Origin: Mollicutes bacterium
GTDB lineage: Bacteria; Bacillota_I; Bacilli_A; Izemoplasmatales; Izemoplasmataceae
Reading direction: 5' to 3'
DNA: 64,000 nt
NCBI GenBank assembly: GCA_003558105.1
Contig: PWMS01000034.1
Span: forward strand, 1 to 64,000
Part shown: positions 1-8,265 of the stretch, one piece after another
Layout: every line of letters begins with the position of its first letter
Position numbering within the stretch: position 1 is the stretch's first letter
The notes under the pieces: generated by a model
The model's input: the letters and a program-made list of their open reading frames with translations, nothing else
Databases searched by the model: none
Told to the model about the DNA's origin: nothing
Program-made: the position numbers and the translations under genes

Positions 1-440
1 AATATTTCTAAACGGGCGAGTTCTTTGCGTAAATCAACGACTTCTTTTTTCGGTAAACGTTCAAAAGTACCGTCTTTTTCCCATTGGTTGATTTGGTGTA
101 AACGACGGATACTGCGTCGGATGGTTTTAAAGTTAGTCAGCGTCCCACCTAACCAGCGTTTTGAAACATAAAATTGCTCGGAACGTTTTGAGTGTTCAAT
201 AATCGCATCCTGAGCTTGTTTCTTGGTGCCTACAAATAGAATTTTTCCACCATTTTGGGAAATTTCAAGAAGCTTTTTGTATGCATCCTCAATATAAGTG
301 ACGGTTTGTTGCAAGTCGATGATGTGAATGCCGTTCCGGCTGGTATAAATATACTGCGCCATTTTTGGATTCCATCGTCTCGTTTGGTGTCCAAAATGCA
401 CACCCGATTCTAATAATTGTTTCATGGTAACTACTGCCAT
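1..440 (-). CDS. rpsB: 30S ribosomal protein S2 (3' end cut by window edge)
   Basis: Translation from the ATG at 440 gives [19 protein letters not shown], then [20 protein letters not shown] and [10 protein letters not shown], which are hallmark S2 segments. S2 assembles late on the 30S head and platform. The start is supported by an AGGAGG at 450-455 with a 9-nt spacer. The frame stays open to base 1, so about 147 of the roughly 240-260 expected residues are present and the C-terminus lies outside the window. It is absent from the supplied ORF track because it has no stop codon here. It has its own promoter and a structured leader. Confidence 0.97.
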   Translation of the reverse strand, partial: MAVVTMKQLLESGVHFGHQTRRWNPKMAQYIYTSRNGIHIIDLQQTVTYIEDAYKKLLEISQNGGKILFVGTKKQAQDAIIEHSKRSEQFYVSKRWLGGTLTNFKTIRRSIRRLHQINQWEKDGTFERLPKKEVVDLRKELARLEI

Positions 441-449
441 AATGTGATT

Positions 450-540
450 CCTCCTATTATTTTTTTTGATTGGCCTCCACAAACCTCATCATTCGACATC
501 CACTTCTACCTCGAAGCTCTACAATGTCGAACTCTTCTTG
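450..540 (-). promoter_or_regulatory. Structured 5' leader of rpsB
   Basis: The approximately 100-nt leader contains an 8-bp perfect stem (TTCGACAT paired with ATGTCGAA on the minus strand) enclosing a smaller GCTTC/GAAGT hairpin. Bacterial rpsB leaders are often autogenously regulated by S2. The structure is seen directly; the autoregulatory role is inferred and I do not recognise a specific published motif. Confidence 0.4.
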
Positions 541-547
541 TGTGTGT

Positions 548-575
548 ATTTTACGGCATTTAGTAGTATATCAAA
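548..575 (-). promoter_or_regulatory. Promoter for rpsB
   Basis: On the minus strand a -35 TTTGAT (570-575) and a -10 TAAAAT (548-553) are separated by 16 nt. It lies directly after the terminator of the preceding operon, and the -35 overlaps that terminator's T-tract. Confidence 0.55.
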
Positions 576-600
576 AAAACACCTGCATAGCAAGTGTTTT
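573..600 (-). terminator. Intrinsic terminator of the cobalamin-uptake operon
   Basis: On the minus strand AAACACTTGC and GCAGGTGTTT form a 10-bp stem (one G-U pair) with a 3-nt loop, followed by a T run. It lies 10 nt after the stop codon of the ECF S-component gene. Confidence 0.85.
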
Positions 601-610
601 CTCTTCAAAT

Positions 611-1144
611 TTATCGATAATGTGAAACCGCCAAGTGGCCAGTTTCGTGCGCCTTCAATTGCTCGCTTAAGGTCTTGCGTAAGACGGGGAATAACCATAA
701 AATGGTTATAAAACTACTGATGCTCATCAAAATTTGGAAAGGGATATCCGCCAGTAAATAGGGCCAAAAGACATGAATCCCTGTTTGTAACATATTAAAA
801 GGAATGAACATCCACCCATAAAGAACGCTGATTAGAATACCGAAAAAAGCCAGTTTAAGTTCTGATTTAGTTTGGCGCATCAAGACACGATAAAGCGTAG
901 GAATCATCAACCAGCCCATAAACATCGGGACCATATAGAAAGGATTTAATGTCCCCATCGCTAAATTGTCTAAAATGACATGAACAAAAATAATGACGAC
1001 ATTTTCACGATAAGAAAAAACAGAAGCATAAACCACAAGCAACAATACCGTGAATTGAATGTTTGGCAAAAACGTCAAAAAGAGTTCTTGGACAAACAAA
1101 ATCGTTGTACACATTGCAATAAAAACCATGCGTTTAACTGACAA
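611..1144 (-). CDS. ECF transporter S component, predicted cobalamin or cobalamin-precursor uptake
   Basis: A 177-residue, very hydrophobic protein with five to six predicted membrane segments and a short charged C-terminal tail. Size and topology fit substrate-binding S components of energy-coupling-factor transporters, and the N-terminal VFIAMCTTILFVQELFLTFL resembles CblT/HmpT-type members. It is the third gene of an operon preceded by a cobalamin riboswitch, so cobalamin or an intermediate such as alpha-ribazole is the likely substrate (inference). The energising EcfA/EcfT subunits are not in the window. The TTG start at 1144 is favoured by an AGGAGG with an 8-nt spacer; an ATG five codons in is the alternative. 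Confidence 0.72.
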   Translation of the reverse strand: MSVKRMVFIAMCTTILFVQELFLTFLPNIQFTVLLLVVYASVFSYRENVVIIFVHVILDNLAMGTLNPFYMVPMFMGWLMIPTLYRVLMRQTKSELKLAFFGILISVLYGWMFIPFNMLQTGIHVFWPYLLADIPFQILMSISSFITILWLFPVLRKTLSEQLKAHETGHLAVSHYR

Positions 1145-1159
1145 AACGATCCCCTCCTT

Positions 1160-1555
1160 CTAATGGGGTTGACGGACGCTGAAGCGATAGGTTGAACCAT
1201 CTTGTAAAGGCAAATAATCAATCCCCTTACGGGCTTCTTCTCCATCGATTTCGATATAGATAAATCGTGTTTGAAAATCCGTGTCAATCACATCAATGCC
1301 TAATAATATACGACCGAATGTATCATGTTCAGAACCGCTCACTTTCAGATTGAAATGACGATCTAAAACATCGTATAAAGTATCGCCCGCTTTAAAATCT
1401 ACGGTCTTTTCTGTGACAATATGACCATCGTCATCGATGATTTCAACCATGATTTCTCCGGCGCTATTAGAAATGATGCCTGAAGAAAAGTAAAAAAACG
1501 ATAAGACCAAAGCGAATACGACGGCGATGGCACTGAGGATGATTTTAATTCTCAT
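1160..1555 (-). CDS. DUF4430 (transcobalamin C-terminal-like) membrane-anchored protein
   Basis: 131 residues with an uncleaved-looking N-terminal hydrophobic helix (residues 5-25) and an extracellular domain. The segment AGDTLYDVLDRHF followed by FIYIEIDGEE, GIDYLPLQDGSTYRFSV has the spacing of DUF4430, the fold of the C-terminal domain of mammalian transcobalamin and intrinsic factor. Its start overlaps the stop of the upstream lipoprotein (TGATG), implying translational coupling. Together with the lipoprotein and the ECF S component it probably captures corrinoid outside the cell and delivers it to the membrane transporter. Domain identity is from pattern recognition; ligand is inferred from the riboswitch. 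No lipobox is visible, unlike its upstream partner. Confidence 0.7.
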   Translation of the reverse strand: MRIKIILSAIAVVFALVLSFFYFSSGIISNSAGEIMVEIIDDDGHIVTEKTVDFKAGDTLYDVLDRHFNLKVSGSEHDTFGRILLGIDVIDTDFQTRFIYIEIDGEEARKGIDYLPLQDGSTYRFSVRQPH

Positions 1556-2670
1556 CACTCATCATAAGGGTCAAAAGGATGTGTGCTTTCGCCGTTGACA
1601 AAAGCATGTGCGAAGGCTAAAGATAAGAAAGCTTGTGGGGTTGAAAATGCCAAATCAGCATCTTCATCGTCGCTTAAATATATAAAACTACCGTCGTTAG
1701 TTTGATAAGCAAGGAATGTTTCGATAAAAGAGCGATCGCCATCATTAAGTTCTTCACTACTTAAATCAGCGCCCATATGGGTATAGACCATCAACAACCA
1801 AGCGTAACTTGATGCGTTACTACCCCAAAGATTTTCGTGAGGATGGTTATATAGATAATCTGCGATACTAGCGGCTAAATCATCATGATTATAGGCGCTT
1901 AAAGCGAAATATACCAAGCTAAGGGTATCATGATCGGTTTCTTCTAAAACAAGATCATCAGCCATACCGATAAAAGCGTCCACAAACGTCATATCTTCAT
2001 AACCTTGCAAAGCCAAAACGTTGATTGCATCGCTGTATGGATGGATTAATTCAGCGGTAGCCGCCAAATGAGCTTGCAAGTCGCTGGGGTCCTCATTGAG
2101 CGCCTTGATAACAAATATTTCTTTTGCCAAAGCGCTAGCTTCCTCTAGTTCGCTTGCATCCATCATCTCAATAGTATCGCTTGATAGATTCTCTAGATGG
2201 GCCAGCCCAAGTGACACATACATTTCGGCTGGTGCTTCAAAATACGCCTCGTGATTTAAAACGAAAGCTTGACTATCCACAAGCCCATCATAGATGTCTT
2301 TGAGTGTCTGGTTCCACCAAGAAATAGAGAAAGAAAGTTCATCATCTTCGCTAAATGTAAGTTCGTTTAAGCCAACCTCTATAGCCTCACCATTTTTTTC
2401 AATCAGGATAAAGCTCCCTTCATAAGGGTCTAAAGGTCCAATGCTGTTTAAGAAAACGGCATCGTCATACAGTTGATAATTAAGATCAAAAACATTTTCG
2501 AGTTCTGTAATAATATCAAAATCTTCTGCCTGCCAAGGGATTTTTTCTTCGATGATCTTTTCATCGGTTTCTAAAAACACATGAACATAAACATCGCTTT
2601 CATCTTCCTCACAGCCGAACAAGACAAAAGTTAAAGCAAAGAATAGTGCCAAAGAGAATAGTTTTTTCAT
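1555..2670 (-). CDS. Transcobalamin-like surface lipoprotein (DUF4430 plus alpha/alpha-barrel-like region)
   Basis: 371 residues. Residues 1-20 form a lipoprotein signal peptide with lipobox LFGC (Cys20). Residues about 27-120 look like a DUF4430 beta domain (PYEGSFILIEKNGEAIEVGL, then a D-D-E-L-SFSISWW end). Residues about 130-370 are helical, ending in FLAYQTNDGSFIYLSDDEDA and STPQAFLSLAFAHA, typical of the repeat unit of prenyltransferase/squalene-cyclase-like alpha/alpha barrels, the fold of the N-terminal domain of transcobalamin. The protein is acidic. It is the first gene after a cobalamin riboswitch, so a corrinoid-binding surface receptor is the best guess. In mammalian transcobalamin the alpha barrel comes first; here the order appears inverted. 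The start follows a GGAGG. Confidence 0.65.
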   Translation of the reverse strand: MKKLFSLALFFALTFVLFGCEEDESDVYVHVFLETDEKIIEEKIPWQAEDFDIITELENVFDLNYQLYDDAVFLNSIGPLDPYEGSFILIEKNGEAIEVGLNELTFSEDDELSFSISWWNQTLKDIYDGLVDSQAFVLNHEAYFEAPAEMYVSLGLAHLENLSSDTIEMMDASELEEASALAKEIFVIKALNEDPSDLQAHLAATAELIHPYSDAINVLALQGYEDMTFVDAFIGMADDLVLEETDHDTLSLVYFALSAYNHDDLAASIADYLYNHPHENLWGSNASSYAWLLMVYTHMGADLSSEELNDGDRSFIETFLAYQTNDGSFIYLSDDEDADLAFSTPQAFLSLAFAHAFVNGESTHPFDPYDE

Positions 2671-2689
2671 GGAGTCCTCCTTATTAGAT

Positions 2690-2716
2690 TAAAAAAAACC
2701 ATCCCCCTGGACGGTT
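2690..2716 (-). terminator. Terminator in the cobalamin riboswitch expression platform
   Basis: On the minus strand AACCGTCC and GGATGGTT form an 8-bp stem (one G-U pair) with an AGGG loop, followed directly by a T run and then the SD of the lipoprotein gene. Its position between aptamer and start codon makes it the likely off-state structure. Confidence 0.85.
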
Positions 2717-2940
2717 TAACGATAGCCTAATGCAAAAAATGCACGTTAGACAACGCTACAACTCATACCCAGGAGTGTAATCTTCTTTTGAGTTCAGGTA
2801 GGTCTACCGGCTTAACATCGTCCTACTATGCACCTTCCCGCTTTGGCAGTGGTATTTTGCATTTCGTCCGTATTACGGTTGCTGGGACAGCTTGGGATTT
2901 TCACCCAATTCCCTGTTATAATGCACCTGTACTCTTGTAA
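2717..2940 (-). ncRNA. Cobalamin (B12) riboswitch
   Basis: The minus strand holds the conserved core in order: GGGAA, GGTGAAAATCCC, GCTGTCCCAGCAACCGTAAT, CACTGCC with GCGGGAAGGT, and the B12 box AAGCCGGTAGACCTACCT (within 2794-2813). These match the class-I-type cobalamin aptamer consensus closely. It is followed by an intrinsic terminator, so adenosyl- or methylcobalamin binding should switch off transcription of the lipoprotein-DUF4430-ECF operon. This also accounts for the only stretch of more than 300 bases without a gene (2671-3034). Confidence 0.95.
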
Positions 2941-2944
2941 GTAT

Positions 2945-2974
2945 AGTGTACTGCTTTCCATCCAGATAAGTCAA
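2945..2974 (-). promoter_or_regulatory. Promoter of the riboswitch operon
   Basis: Minus-strand TTGACT (2969-2974), 18-nt spacer, TACACT (2945-2950). Transcription would start at about 2938, just before the aptamer. Confidence 0.55.
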
Positions 2975-3006
2975 GGAATTTCATAACTTTTTCAGCTTAT
3001 TCATGA

Positions 3007-3012
3007 TATAAT
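3007..3012 (+). promoter_or_regulatory. Extended -10 promoter of dut
   Basis: TGATATAAT gives an extended -10 with TATAAT at 3007-3012. The -35 region (TAACTT) is poor. The distance to the start codon is about 23 nt, leaving a very short leader. Confidence 0.5.
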
Positions 3013-3034
3013 CAACCATGAAAGGATGATATAC

Positions 3035-3472
3035 ATGAGAGGATTTGAAATTGCTAAAGGCTATGATCAAACGTTATCACTACCGAAGCGCAGCACAAAA
3101 AAGAGTGCTGGTTATGATTTTTCTATTTGTGAAGATATCACCATCAATCCAAAAGAAATCGTTCAGGCAAAAACTGGTATAAAGGCTTATATGGCGGATG
3201 ATGAGGTTTTAAAGATTTATCCAAGAAGTTCTTTACCCATAAAATTTGGTTGTACCATTCCCAACAATGTTGGGATTATCGATGCCGATTATTATGGCAA
3301 CAAAGATAACGATGGGGCGATATTCATCCAGCTTTACAACTTTAGCGATGTCTCCGTCACCTTAGTCAAAGGCACCAGAGTGGCACAGGGCATTTTCTGT
3401 AAATATTTCAAAATTGATCATGACGAAGCTGCCCCTAAAACAAGACAAGGTGGATTTGGCTCAACTGGATAA
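3035..3472 (+). CDS. dut: dUTP diphosphatase (trimeric dUTPase)
   Basis: Hydrolyses dUTP to dUMP and pyrophosphate, keeping uracil out of DNA and supplying dUMP for thymidylate synthesis. All five trimeric dUTPase motifs are visible: AGYDF, PRSS, IIDADYYG, GTRVAQGIF and the C-terminal RQGGFGSTG arm. The ATG at 3035 (MRGFEI, 145 residues) is preferred to the track's ATG at 3026 because AAAGGA then sits 8 nt upstream; the first ATG would have no room for an SD. A single-gene unit, divergent from the cobalamin operon and closed by a shared terminator. Confidence 0.95.
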   Translation: MRGFEIAKGYDQTLSLPKRSTKKSAGYDFSICEDITINPKEIVQAKTGIKAYMADDEVLKIYPRSSLPIKFGCTIPNNVGIIDADYYGNKDNDGAIFIQLYNFSDVSVTLVKGTRVAQGIFCKYFKIDHDEAAPKTRQGGFGSTG

Positions 3473-3476
3473 AAAT

Positions 3477-3524
3477 AAAACACTCGAGGTGTATCAATGC
3501 ACAACACACCAAAGAGTGTTTTTT
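3477..3524. terminator. Bidirectional terminator between dut and the ABC transporter operon
   Basis: AAAACACTC pairs with GAGTGTTTT, with an inner GGTGT/ACACC helix. T runs follow on the plus strand and A runs precede on the plus strand, so it can serve both convergent units. The ABC ATPase stop codon abuts it. Confidence 0.85.
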
Positions 3525-4227
3525 ATCTGACTTTTGACATAAACAATTGTAAAGCTTCACTTTTTGGCGTATCCAATATCTCAGGTCCACCTGTTTCAAC
3601 GATTTTTCCTTGATCCATAAAGATGACAAAATCCGCAAAATCTTTTACAAAGCTCATGACATGCGTCACAAAAACAAAATCTTTACCAGAATCTCTTAAA
3701 TTTTCAATCGAAGACAATACTTCGTGTGTTAGAATTGGATCTAAAGATGACGTTGGTTCATCAAGAAAGATGATGTCAGGATTGATTGATAACGCGCGAG
3801 CGATAGAGGCTCTTTGGGCTTGACCTCCAGAGACATGTTTCGGCAATTTGTGAGCTTGGTCCTCCAAGGAAAGTTTTCTTAAATTATTTAAAGCGATGTC
3901 AGTCGCTTTTTCTTTTTCAACATGGCGCGTTTTGGTTAAGACTAAGGTAATATTATCGAGTAAACTTAAGTGAGGAAACAAGTTATGATGTTGGAAAACA
4001 AAGCCGACATTTTTACGATAGGCTTTGTCTTGCACATCAAAACCATTGATGATGACTTTCCCCGATGTCGGTTTTTCTAGCCCAGACATAATCCGTAGTA
4101 GCGTTGATTTGCCAGACCCAGAAACCCCGACCAGACCAATGGCCTTTTTATTTTCTAACTGTATATTAAGTTCATTTAACACTTCGATATCATAAGTATG
4201 TGATAGGTTTTGAATATCTAGTTTCAT
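3523..4227 (-). CDS. Polar amino acid ABC transporter, ATP-binding subunit
   Basis: 234 residues. Walker A GVSGSGKST, Q-loop FVFQHH, ABC signature VSGGQAQR, Walker B IIFLDEP, and H-loop FVTHV are all intact, in the pattern of GlnQ-type importers (PAAT family). It energises import through the neighbouring permease. The ATG at 4227 overlaps the permease stop as ATGA; the track's upstream GTG at 4239 lies inside the permease gene and is less likely. Third gene of a binding protein-permease-ATPase operon. The exact amino acid is not predictable from sequence. Confidence 0.93.
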   Translation of the reverse strand: MKLDIQNLSHTYDIEVLNELNIQLENKKAIGLVGVSGSGKSTLLRIMSGLEKPTSGKVIINGFDVQDKAYRKNVGFVFQHHNLFPHLSLLDNITLVLTKTRHVEKEKATDIALNNLRKLSLEDQAHKLPKHVSGGQAQRASIARALSINPDIIFLDEPTSSLDPILTHEVLSSIENLRDSGKDFVFVTHVMSFVKDFADFVIFMDQGKIVETGGPEILDTPKSEALQLFMSKVR

Positions 4228-4955
4228 TGTAAACCCCACCGCCTTTCAAAGAAACGCGTAAATTGTGAAAGGGGTACTGTAATCATAATATAGAGCATCC
4301 ACATGATAATATAACCCTCAACATGCGCAAAGGTTCTCGATGTCATGACACTCATCGAATGAAACAATTCCGAATAACTAATGACATGTAATAAAGCACT
4401 ACCTTTGATGATTAAGGAAAAATTATTCATCAACGGCGGCATCAATATTCTGATGACTTGTGGAATGATGATGTAACGGTATCTTTGATAAGGTGTAAAC
4501 CCAAACAAATCCATCGCCTGGTATTGATCATCAGAAATGCTTGAGAAGGCCGATTTATAAATATTGGTCATATAAGGCGTGATATAAATCGTGATACCCA
4601 AAATCCCTAAGACAATACGATTATAACTGTTAAAAGCGGGGCCGATAACAAAAGCCATGACCACAATCATAACGAGTAAAGGTGTCCCATAAATAATTTC
4701 CGTTAAAACATCCACAAAGGCTCTAAAAAAACGCACTTTGGATTTCGATAACAAATAGAGTACAAAACCGGATATGACACTACCGATTAAGATGATAAAT
4801 GAAACCATGACGGTGCGCAAAAAACCACCCATAATCAGTGTGCGATAACCTTCGAATGCTGAGAGGTTAAAAGGTTGCCTTTGCCTTAAAGCGATAAAGA
4901 CTGCAAATCCGATAAAAAGTAGGATAGATATAAGGTAGGAAAGCCGTTTATTCAT
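4224..4955 (-). CDS. Polar amino acid ABC transporter, permease subunit
   Basis: 243 residues with about five membrane segments. The EAA-type cytoplasmic loop (AMDLFGFTPYQRYRYIIIPQ, followed by PPLMNNFSLIIKGSALLHVI) is that of HisM/GlnP-type amino acid permeases and docks the ATPase. The ATG at 4955 overlaps the end of the binding-protein gene by eight bases; the track's start at 4958 is a TTG. Overlap on both sides implies a tightly coupled three-gene operon. Confidence 0.92.
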   Translation of the reverse strand: MNKRLSYLISILLFIGFAVFIALRQRQPFNLSAFEGYRTLIMGGFLRTVMVSFIILIGSVISGFVLYLLSKSKVRFFRAFVDVLTEIIYGTPLLVMIVVMAFVIGPAFNSYNRIVLGILGITIYITPYMTNIYKSAFSSISDDQYQAMDLFGFTPYQRYRYIIIPQVIRILMPPLMNNFSLIIKGSALLHVISYSELFHSMSVMTSRTFAHVEGYIIMWMLYIMITVPLSQFTRFFERRWGLQ

Positions 4956-5754
4956 CAATAAAGAACTCCAGACCGTAGCGTTCTAAAAGCGCCTCAATAT
5001 CCTCATCCCATCTTCCTCTTAAAGTGTCATATGCGCCACCCTCATCATGCATGGTAGCGATGAATTCATTCGCTTGTGCTAACAAGTCATCGTTGCCTTT
5101 TTCAACGGCCATACCTATGGGGGAAGATTGAATAGGGTCCCATATGACAAGGGTACTATCTGGATGCGCTCTATGGCCATTGGTGACTGGAAATGAACTC
5201 ATTAAAAGAATGTCTGAAGTCCCTTGAGAGACACTTTGAATGGCTGTACTAAGTTCTGTGAATTCGGTAACATTTTTGCCTAGATCCGTAGGAATTTGAG
5301 TAGAGACTTGTGCGACAATACCAGCAAATTCGGCTTCATCAATCGCCAATAAATCATCAATACTACTATCTTCATCAATGCCGTGAGCATCCGCAAAATC
5401 CTGATTTACCAAACTAATAATTTTAAAATAAAAATAAGGATCACTAAAATTCACTGATTGTTTACGGTCTTCGGTGATACTCATTGAACCAATAATAATA
5501 TCGATTTCACCAGAATTTAATGAGGGTATCATGGAACCAAAATCGGTATTGACAATTTCTACTTCACGACCGAGATATTCACCCAACATATAGGCAACAT
5601 CAACACTGATACCTGTGGGTTCACCATCCTCGATGGTTTCAAAAGGTGGATAGGATAGGTCCATACCTACACGGAGAATATCTTCATCCCGACCACAGGC
5701 TGAGAGTAAACTTATAAATAATAAAAATAACGTTGACATTAATATTTTTTTCAT
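4948..5754 (-). CDS. Polar amino acid ABC transporter, substrate-binding lipoprotein
   Basis: 268 residues. Signal peptide with lipobox LSAC (Cys20), then an SBP_bac_3-type fold: LRVGMDLSYPPFE, FGSMIPSLNSGEIDIIIGSMSITEDRKQSVNFSDPY, and the C-terminal QANEFIATMHDEGG helix region. The S-I-T-x-x-R motif in the first lobe is the usual carboxylate contact for amino acid ligands. It is tethered to the outer face of the membrane and feeds the permease encoded next. Start supported by AAAGGGG upstream. Ligand unknown; the acidic surface is typical of the window. Confidence 0.92.
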   Translation of the reverse strand: MKKILMSTLFLLFISLLSACGRDEDILRVGMDLSYPPFETIEDGEPTGISVDVAYMLGEYLGREVEIVNTDFGSMIPSLNSGEIDIIIGSMSITEDRKQSVNFSDPYFYFKIISLVNQDFADAHGIDEDSSIDDLLAIDEAEFAGIVAQVSTQIPTDLGKNVTEFTELSTAIQSVSQGTSDILLMSSFPVTNGHRAHPDSTLVIWDPIQSSPIGMAVEKGNDDLLAQANEFIATMHDEGGAYDTLRGRWDEDIEALLERYGLEFFIDE

Positions 5755-5789
5755 ATTTTTTCGCCCCTTTAAGGTTTTTTAATATTTTA

Positions 5790-5818
5790 ATTATACTTAA
5801 TTATTCTTCTTGATACAA
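5790..5818 (-). promoter_or_regulatory. Promoter of the amino acid ABC operon
   Basis: Minus-strand TTGTAT (5813-5818), exactly 17 nt, TATAAT (5790-5795), about 35 nt before the SBP start. Confidence 0.7.
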
Positions 5819-5831
5819 ACTATATGCTAAA

Positions 5832-5860
5832 TAAAAAGAAACGAGCGAACCCGTTTCTTA
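5832..5860 (-). terminator. Terminator of the fatty-acid synthesis operon
   Basis: Minus-strand AAGAAACG and CGTTTCTT form an 8-bp stem followed by TTTTTATTT. The stem begins within the fabZ stop codon. Confidence 0.85.
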
Positions 5861-6286
5861 TGAACCTATCGAAAACGTTATTTCAGCTTTAGCTGCAATT
5901 TCACCATCTACTTTAGCAATGGCACTGCCTTTACCGACGGGACCTTTTATCTTAGTGATTTCTACATTAAGTTCTAAGGTGTCCCCAGGGATAACTTGCC
6001 GTTTAAAGCGACATTTATCAATACCTGCGAAGAACGCTAATTTTCCATGATTTTCTGCTTGTTTTAAGATGGCAATTGCCCCTGCTTGGGCTAGAGCTTC
6101 AATAATTAACACACCAGGCATCACGTGATGCTCGGGGAAGTGACCTTGAAAAAACGGTTCTGAAACAGTGACGTTTTTTAAGGCTTTAACGCGTTTGCCC
6201 TCTTCTAATTCTAGGACTTTATCCACCAGTAAAAAAGGATAGCGATGGGGTAGAATCTTTTTGATCTCGTTGCTGTTTAATATCAT
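5858..6286 (-). CDS. fabZ: 3-hydroxyacyl-[ACP] dehydratase
   Basis: Removes water from 3-hydroxyacyl-ACP in the FAS-II elongation cycle. 142 residues in a hot-dog fold: [13 protein letters not shown] at the N-terminus, then the catalytic His and Glu in [20 protein letters not shown]. It is FabZ-like rather than FabA-like in length and motif. The ATG at 6286 follows GGGAGG by 7 nt and comes 2 nt after the fabF stop; the track's ATG at 6301 lies inside fabF. Last gene of the operon. Confidence 0.96.
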   Translation of the reverse strand: MILNSNEIKKILPHRYPFLLVDKVLELEEGKRVKALKNVTVSEPFFQGHFPEHHVMPGVLIIEALAQAGAIAILKQAENHGKLAFFAGIDKCRFKRQVIPGDTLELNVEITKIKGPVGKGSAIAKVDGEIAAKAEITFSIGS

Positions 6287-6288
6287 GT

Positions 6289-7527
6289 TTATGCCTCCCA
6301 TTTTTTGAAAACCAATGTTGCGTTATGGCCACCAAAACCTAAAGAGTTAGATAGCGCATATGTTATAGCTTTATTTTCACCTTTATTGGCCTGAATGTCA
6401 ATATCACAGGCTTTATCTTGATTTTTAACGTTGATGGTTGGTGGTATAAAACCCTCTTTGAGCGCCAATACTGAAACAATACCTTCAACAGCCCCTGAAG
6501 CGCCTAAAAGATGGCCAATCATCGACTTTGTAGAGCTGACTTTTAACTGATTAGTATGGGCTAAAAATAAATCTTTAATCGCTTTTGCTTCAATCTTATC
6601 ATTGAGTGGCGTCGAGGTTCCGTGGGCATTGATATAACCGATATCATCAGGCTGGATGCCTGCATCTTCTATCGCTTGTTTCATACATTGATAAGCGCCT
6701 TTGCCTTCAGGATCAGGACTGGTGATATGATGCGCATCACATGTCGCACCATAACCCACAATTTCACCGTGTATTTTAGCCTTTCGTGCCTGGGCATGTT
6801 CTAAAGATTCCAAGATAAATGCTCCCGCACCTTCACCCATAACAAAGCCATCGCGGTCTTGATCAAAGGGCTTGGAAGCCGAGGCTGAATCTTCAGATTT
6901 TGATAAGGCATGCATCACAGAAAAACCGCCCAATCCCAGTTTGGTTATCGAGGCTTCTGCGCCCCCTGCAATCACAAGGTCATGATACCCGTGTTGAATA
7001 CTTCTAAAAGCATCACCAATCGTATTGGTGGCGCTGGCGCAGGCGGTTACACTAGCCGTTGCCATACCCTTAAAGCCATATCTAATCGCAATATTACCTG
7101 AGGCGATATTGATAATGGCCATTGGGATAAAGAAAGGGCTGATGCGATCGTAGCCTTTCGCTTTTGCTCTATCTTCTTGTTCAGCGATGGTTTTTAATCC
7201 CCCGATACCGCTGGAAAAGAATACACCTGCTCTTTGTAAATCAATCGTTTCAACATCAACATCCCCATGACGCATAGCTTCATCACTAGCCTTCAACGCA
7301 AATTGGGTGAAACGGTCCATGCGTTTGGCTTGTTTTTTACCAAAAAAAGCTTCGATATTAAAGTCTTTAATTTCTCCAGCGATTTTTACATTGAAATCAG
7401 TGGTATCAAACAAAGAAATCGGCGCAATGCCGTTTTTACCAGCTTTAATATTTGACCAGGTATCTGATAGGGTGTTGCCGAGTGGATTGATGGTCCCTAT
7501 CCCGGTTATAACAACGCGTCTTTTCAT
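6289..7527 (-). CDS. fabF: 3-oxoacyl-[ACP] synthase II
   Basis: 412 residues. Condenses malonyl-ACP with acyl-ACP. The thiolase-fold catalytic triad is visible: nucleophilic Cys in [14 protein letters not shown], and histidines in [11 protein letters not shown] and [15 protein letters not shown]. The N-terminal [17 protein letters not shown] is standard FabF. The start overlaps the fabG stop (TAATG). As the only KAS I/II-type enzyme in the cluster it must do all elongation condensations after FabH. Confidence 0.97.
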   Translation of the reverse strand: MKRRVVITGIGTINPLGNTLSDTWSNIKAGKNGIAPISLFDTTDFNVKIAGEIKDFNIEAFFGKKQAKRMDRFTQFALKASDEAMRHGDVDVETIDLQRAGVFFSSGIGGLKTIAEQEDRAKAKGYDRISPFFIPMAIINIASGNIAIRYGFKGMATASVTACASATNTIGDAFRSIQHGYHDLVIAGGAEASITKLGLGGFSVMHALSKSEDSASASKPFDQDRDGFVMGEGAGAFILESLEHAQARKAKIHGEIVGYGATCDAHHITSPDPEGKGAYQCMKQAIEDAGIQPDDIGYINAHGTSTPLNDKIEAKAIKDLFLAHTNQLKVSSTKSMIGHLLGASGAVEGIVSVLALKEGFIPPTINVKNQDKACDIDIQANKGENKAITYALSNSLGFGGHNATLVFKKWEA

Positions 7528-8264
7528 TAAATCATCCCTCCGTTAACATGTATAATTTGTCCAGTGATATAAGAAGCATCATCACTAGCTAAAAACAAAG
7601 CGGTATTGGCAATATCCTCAACGTCGCCGAAACGATGCAGAGGAATTTGTGCAAGGTACGTTGTTTTAATATCCTCGGATAAATCTTTGGTCATGTCGGT
7701 TTCAATGAACCCTGGCGCAATAGCATTGACGGTAATTTGTTTTTTGCCATATTCTTTTGATAAGGCTTTAGTCAATCCATTGATGCCAGCTTTTGAAGCC
7801 GCATAGTTCGCTTGTGCGGGATTGCCAATAGAACCAACCACAGAGGAAATATTGATAATCCGACCATGTTTTTGTTTAAACATCGGACGGGTCAACAATT
7901 TTATCATATGCCATGTTCCTTTTAAATTGACATCGATGACATCTTCAAAATCTTGTGGTTTCATTCTAAGCATTAAGGTGTCTTTGGTGATGCCGGCATT
8001 GTTGATTAAAACATCGATGGTACCGAATCTTTCTAAGGCTTTCTCAACCATGGCTTTCGCTTGTTCATAATCGCTAACATCGCCTTGAAGCGCCATTGCA
8101 TCTGAATCATGCTGTTGGATCATATCGACGATCTCTAAGGCGGCTTCTTTGTTCCGGTTGTAGTTGACAATCACCTGATAACCCGCTTTACCAAAGGCAA
8201 TCGCAAGACCCCGGCCAATACCATTAGAAGCACCGGTGATAAAAACGGTTTTTTTATCTGTCAT
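7527..8264 (-). CDS. fabG: 3-oxoacyl-[ACP] reductase
   Basis: 245-residue short-chain dehydrogenase. NADPH-binding GASNGIGRGLA near the N-terminus, NNAG at about residue 88-91, catalytic Ser in ISSVVGSIGN and YAASKAG (Tyr and Lys), and a C-terminal ITGQIIHVNGGM typical of FabG. Reduces 3-oxoacyl-ACP after each condensation. Only one base separates it from fabD, so it is co-transcribed. Confidence 0.96.
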   Translation of the reverse strand: MTDKKTVFITGASNGIGRGLAIAFGKAGYQVIVNYNRNKEAALEIVDMIQQHDSDAMALQGDVSDYEQAKAMVEKALERFGTIDVLINNAGITKDTLMLRMKPQDFEDVIDVNLKGTWHMIKLLTRPMFKQKHGRIINISSVVGSIGNPAQANYAASKAGINGLTKALSKEYGKKQITVNAIAPGFIETDMTKDLSEDIKTTYLAQIPLHRFGDVEDIANTALFLASDDASYITGQIIHVNGGMI

Positions 8265-8265
8265 G

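Noticed and set aside
466-711. 81-aa ORF and the other small plus-strand ORFs across 5-63 kb
   Set aside because: They are antisense to clear genes or cross terminators, lack SD sites and have no recognisable protein character.
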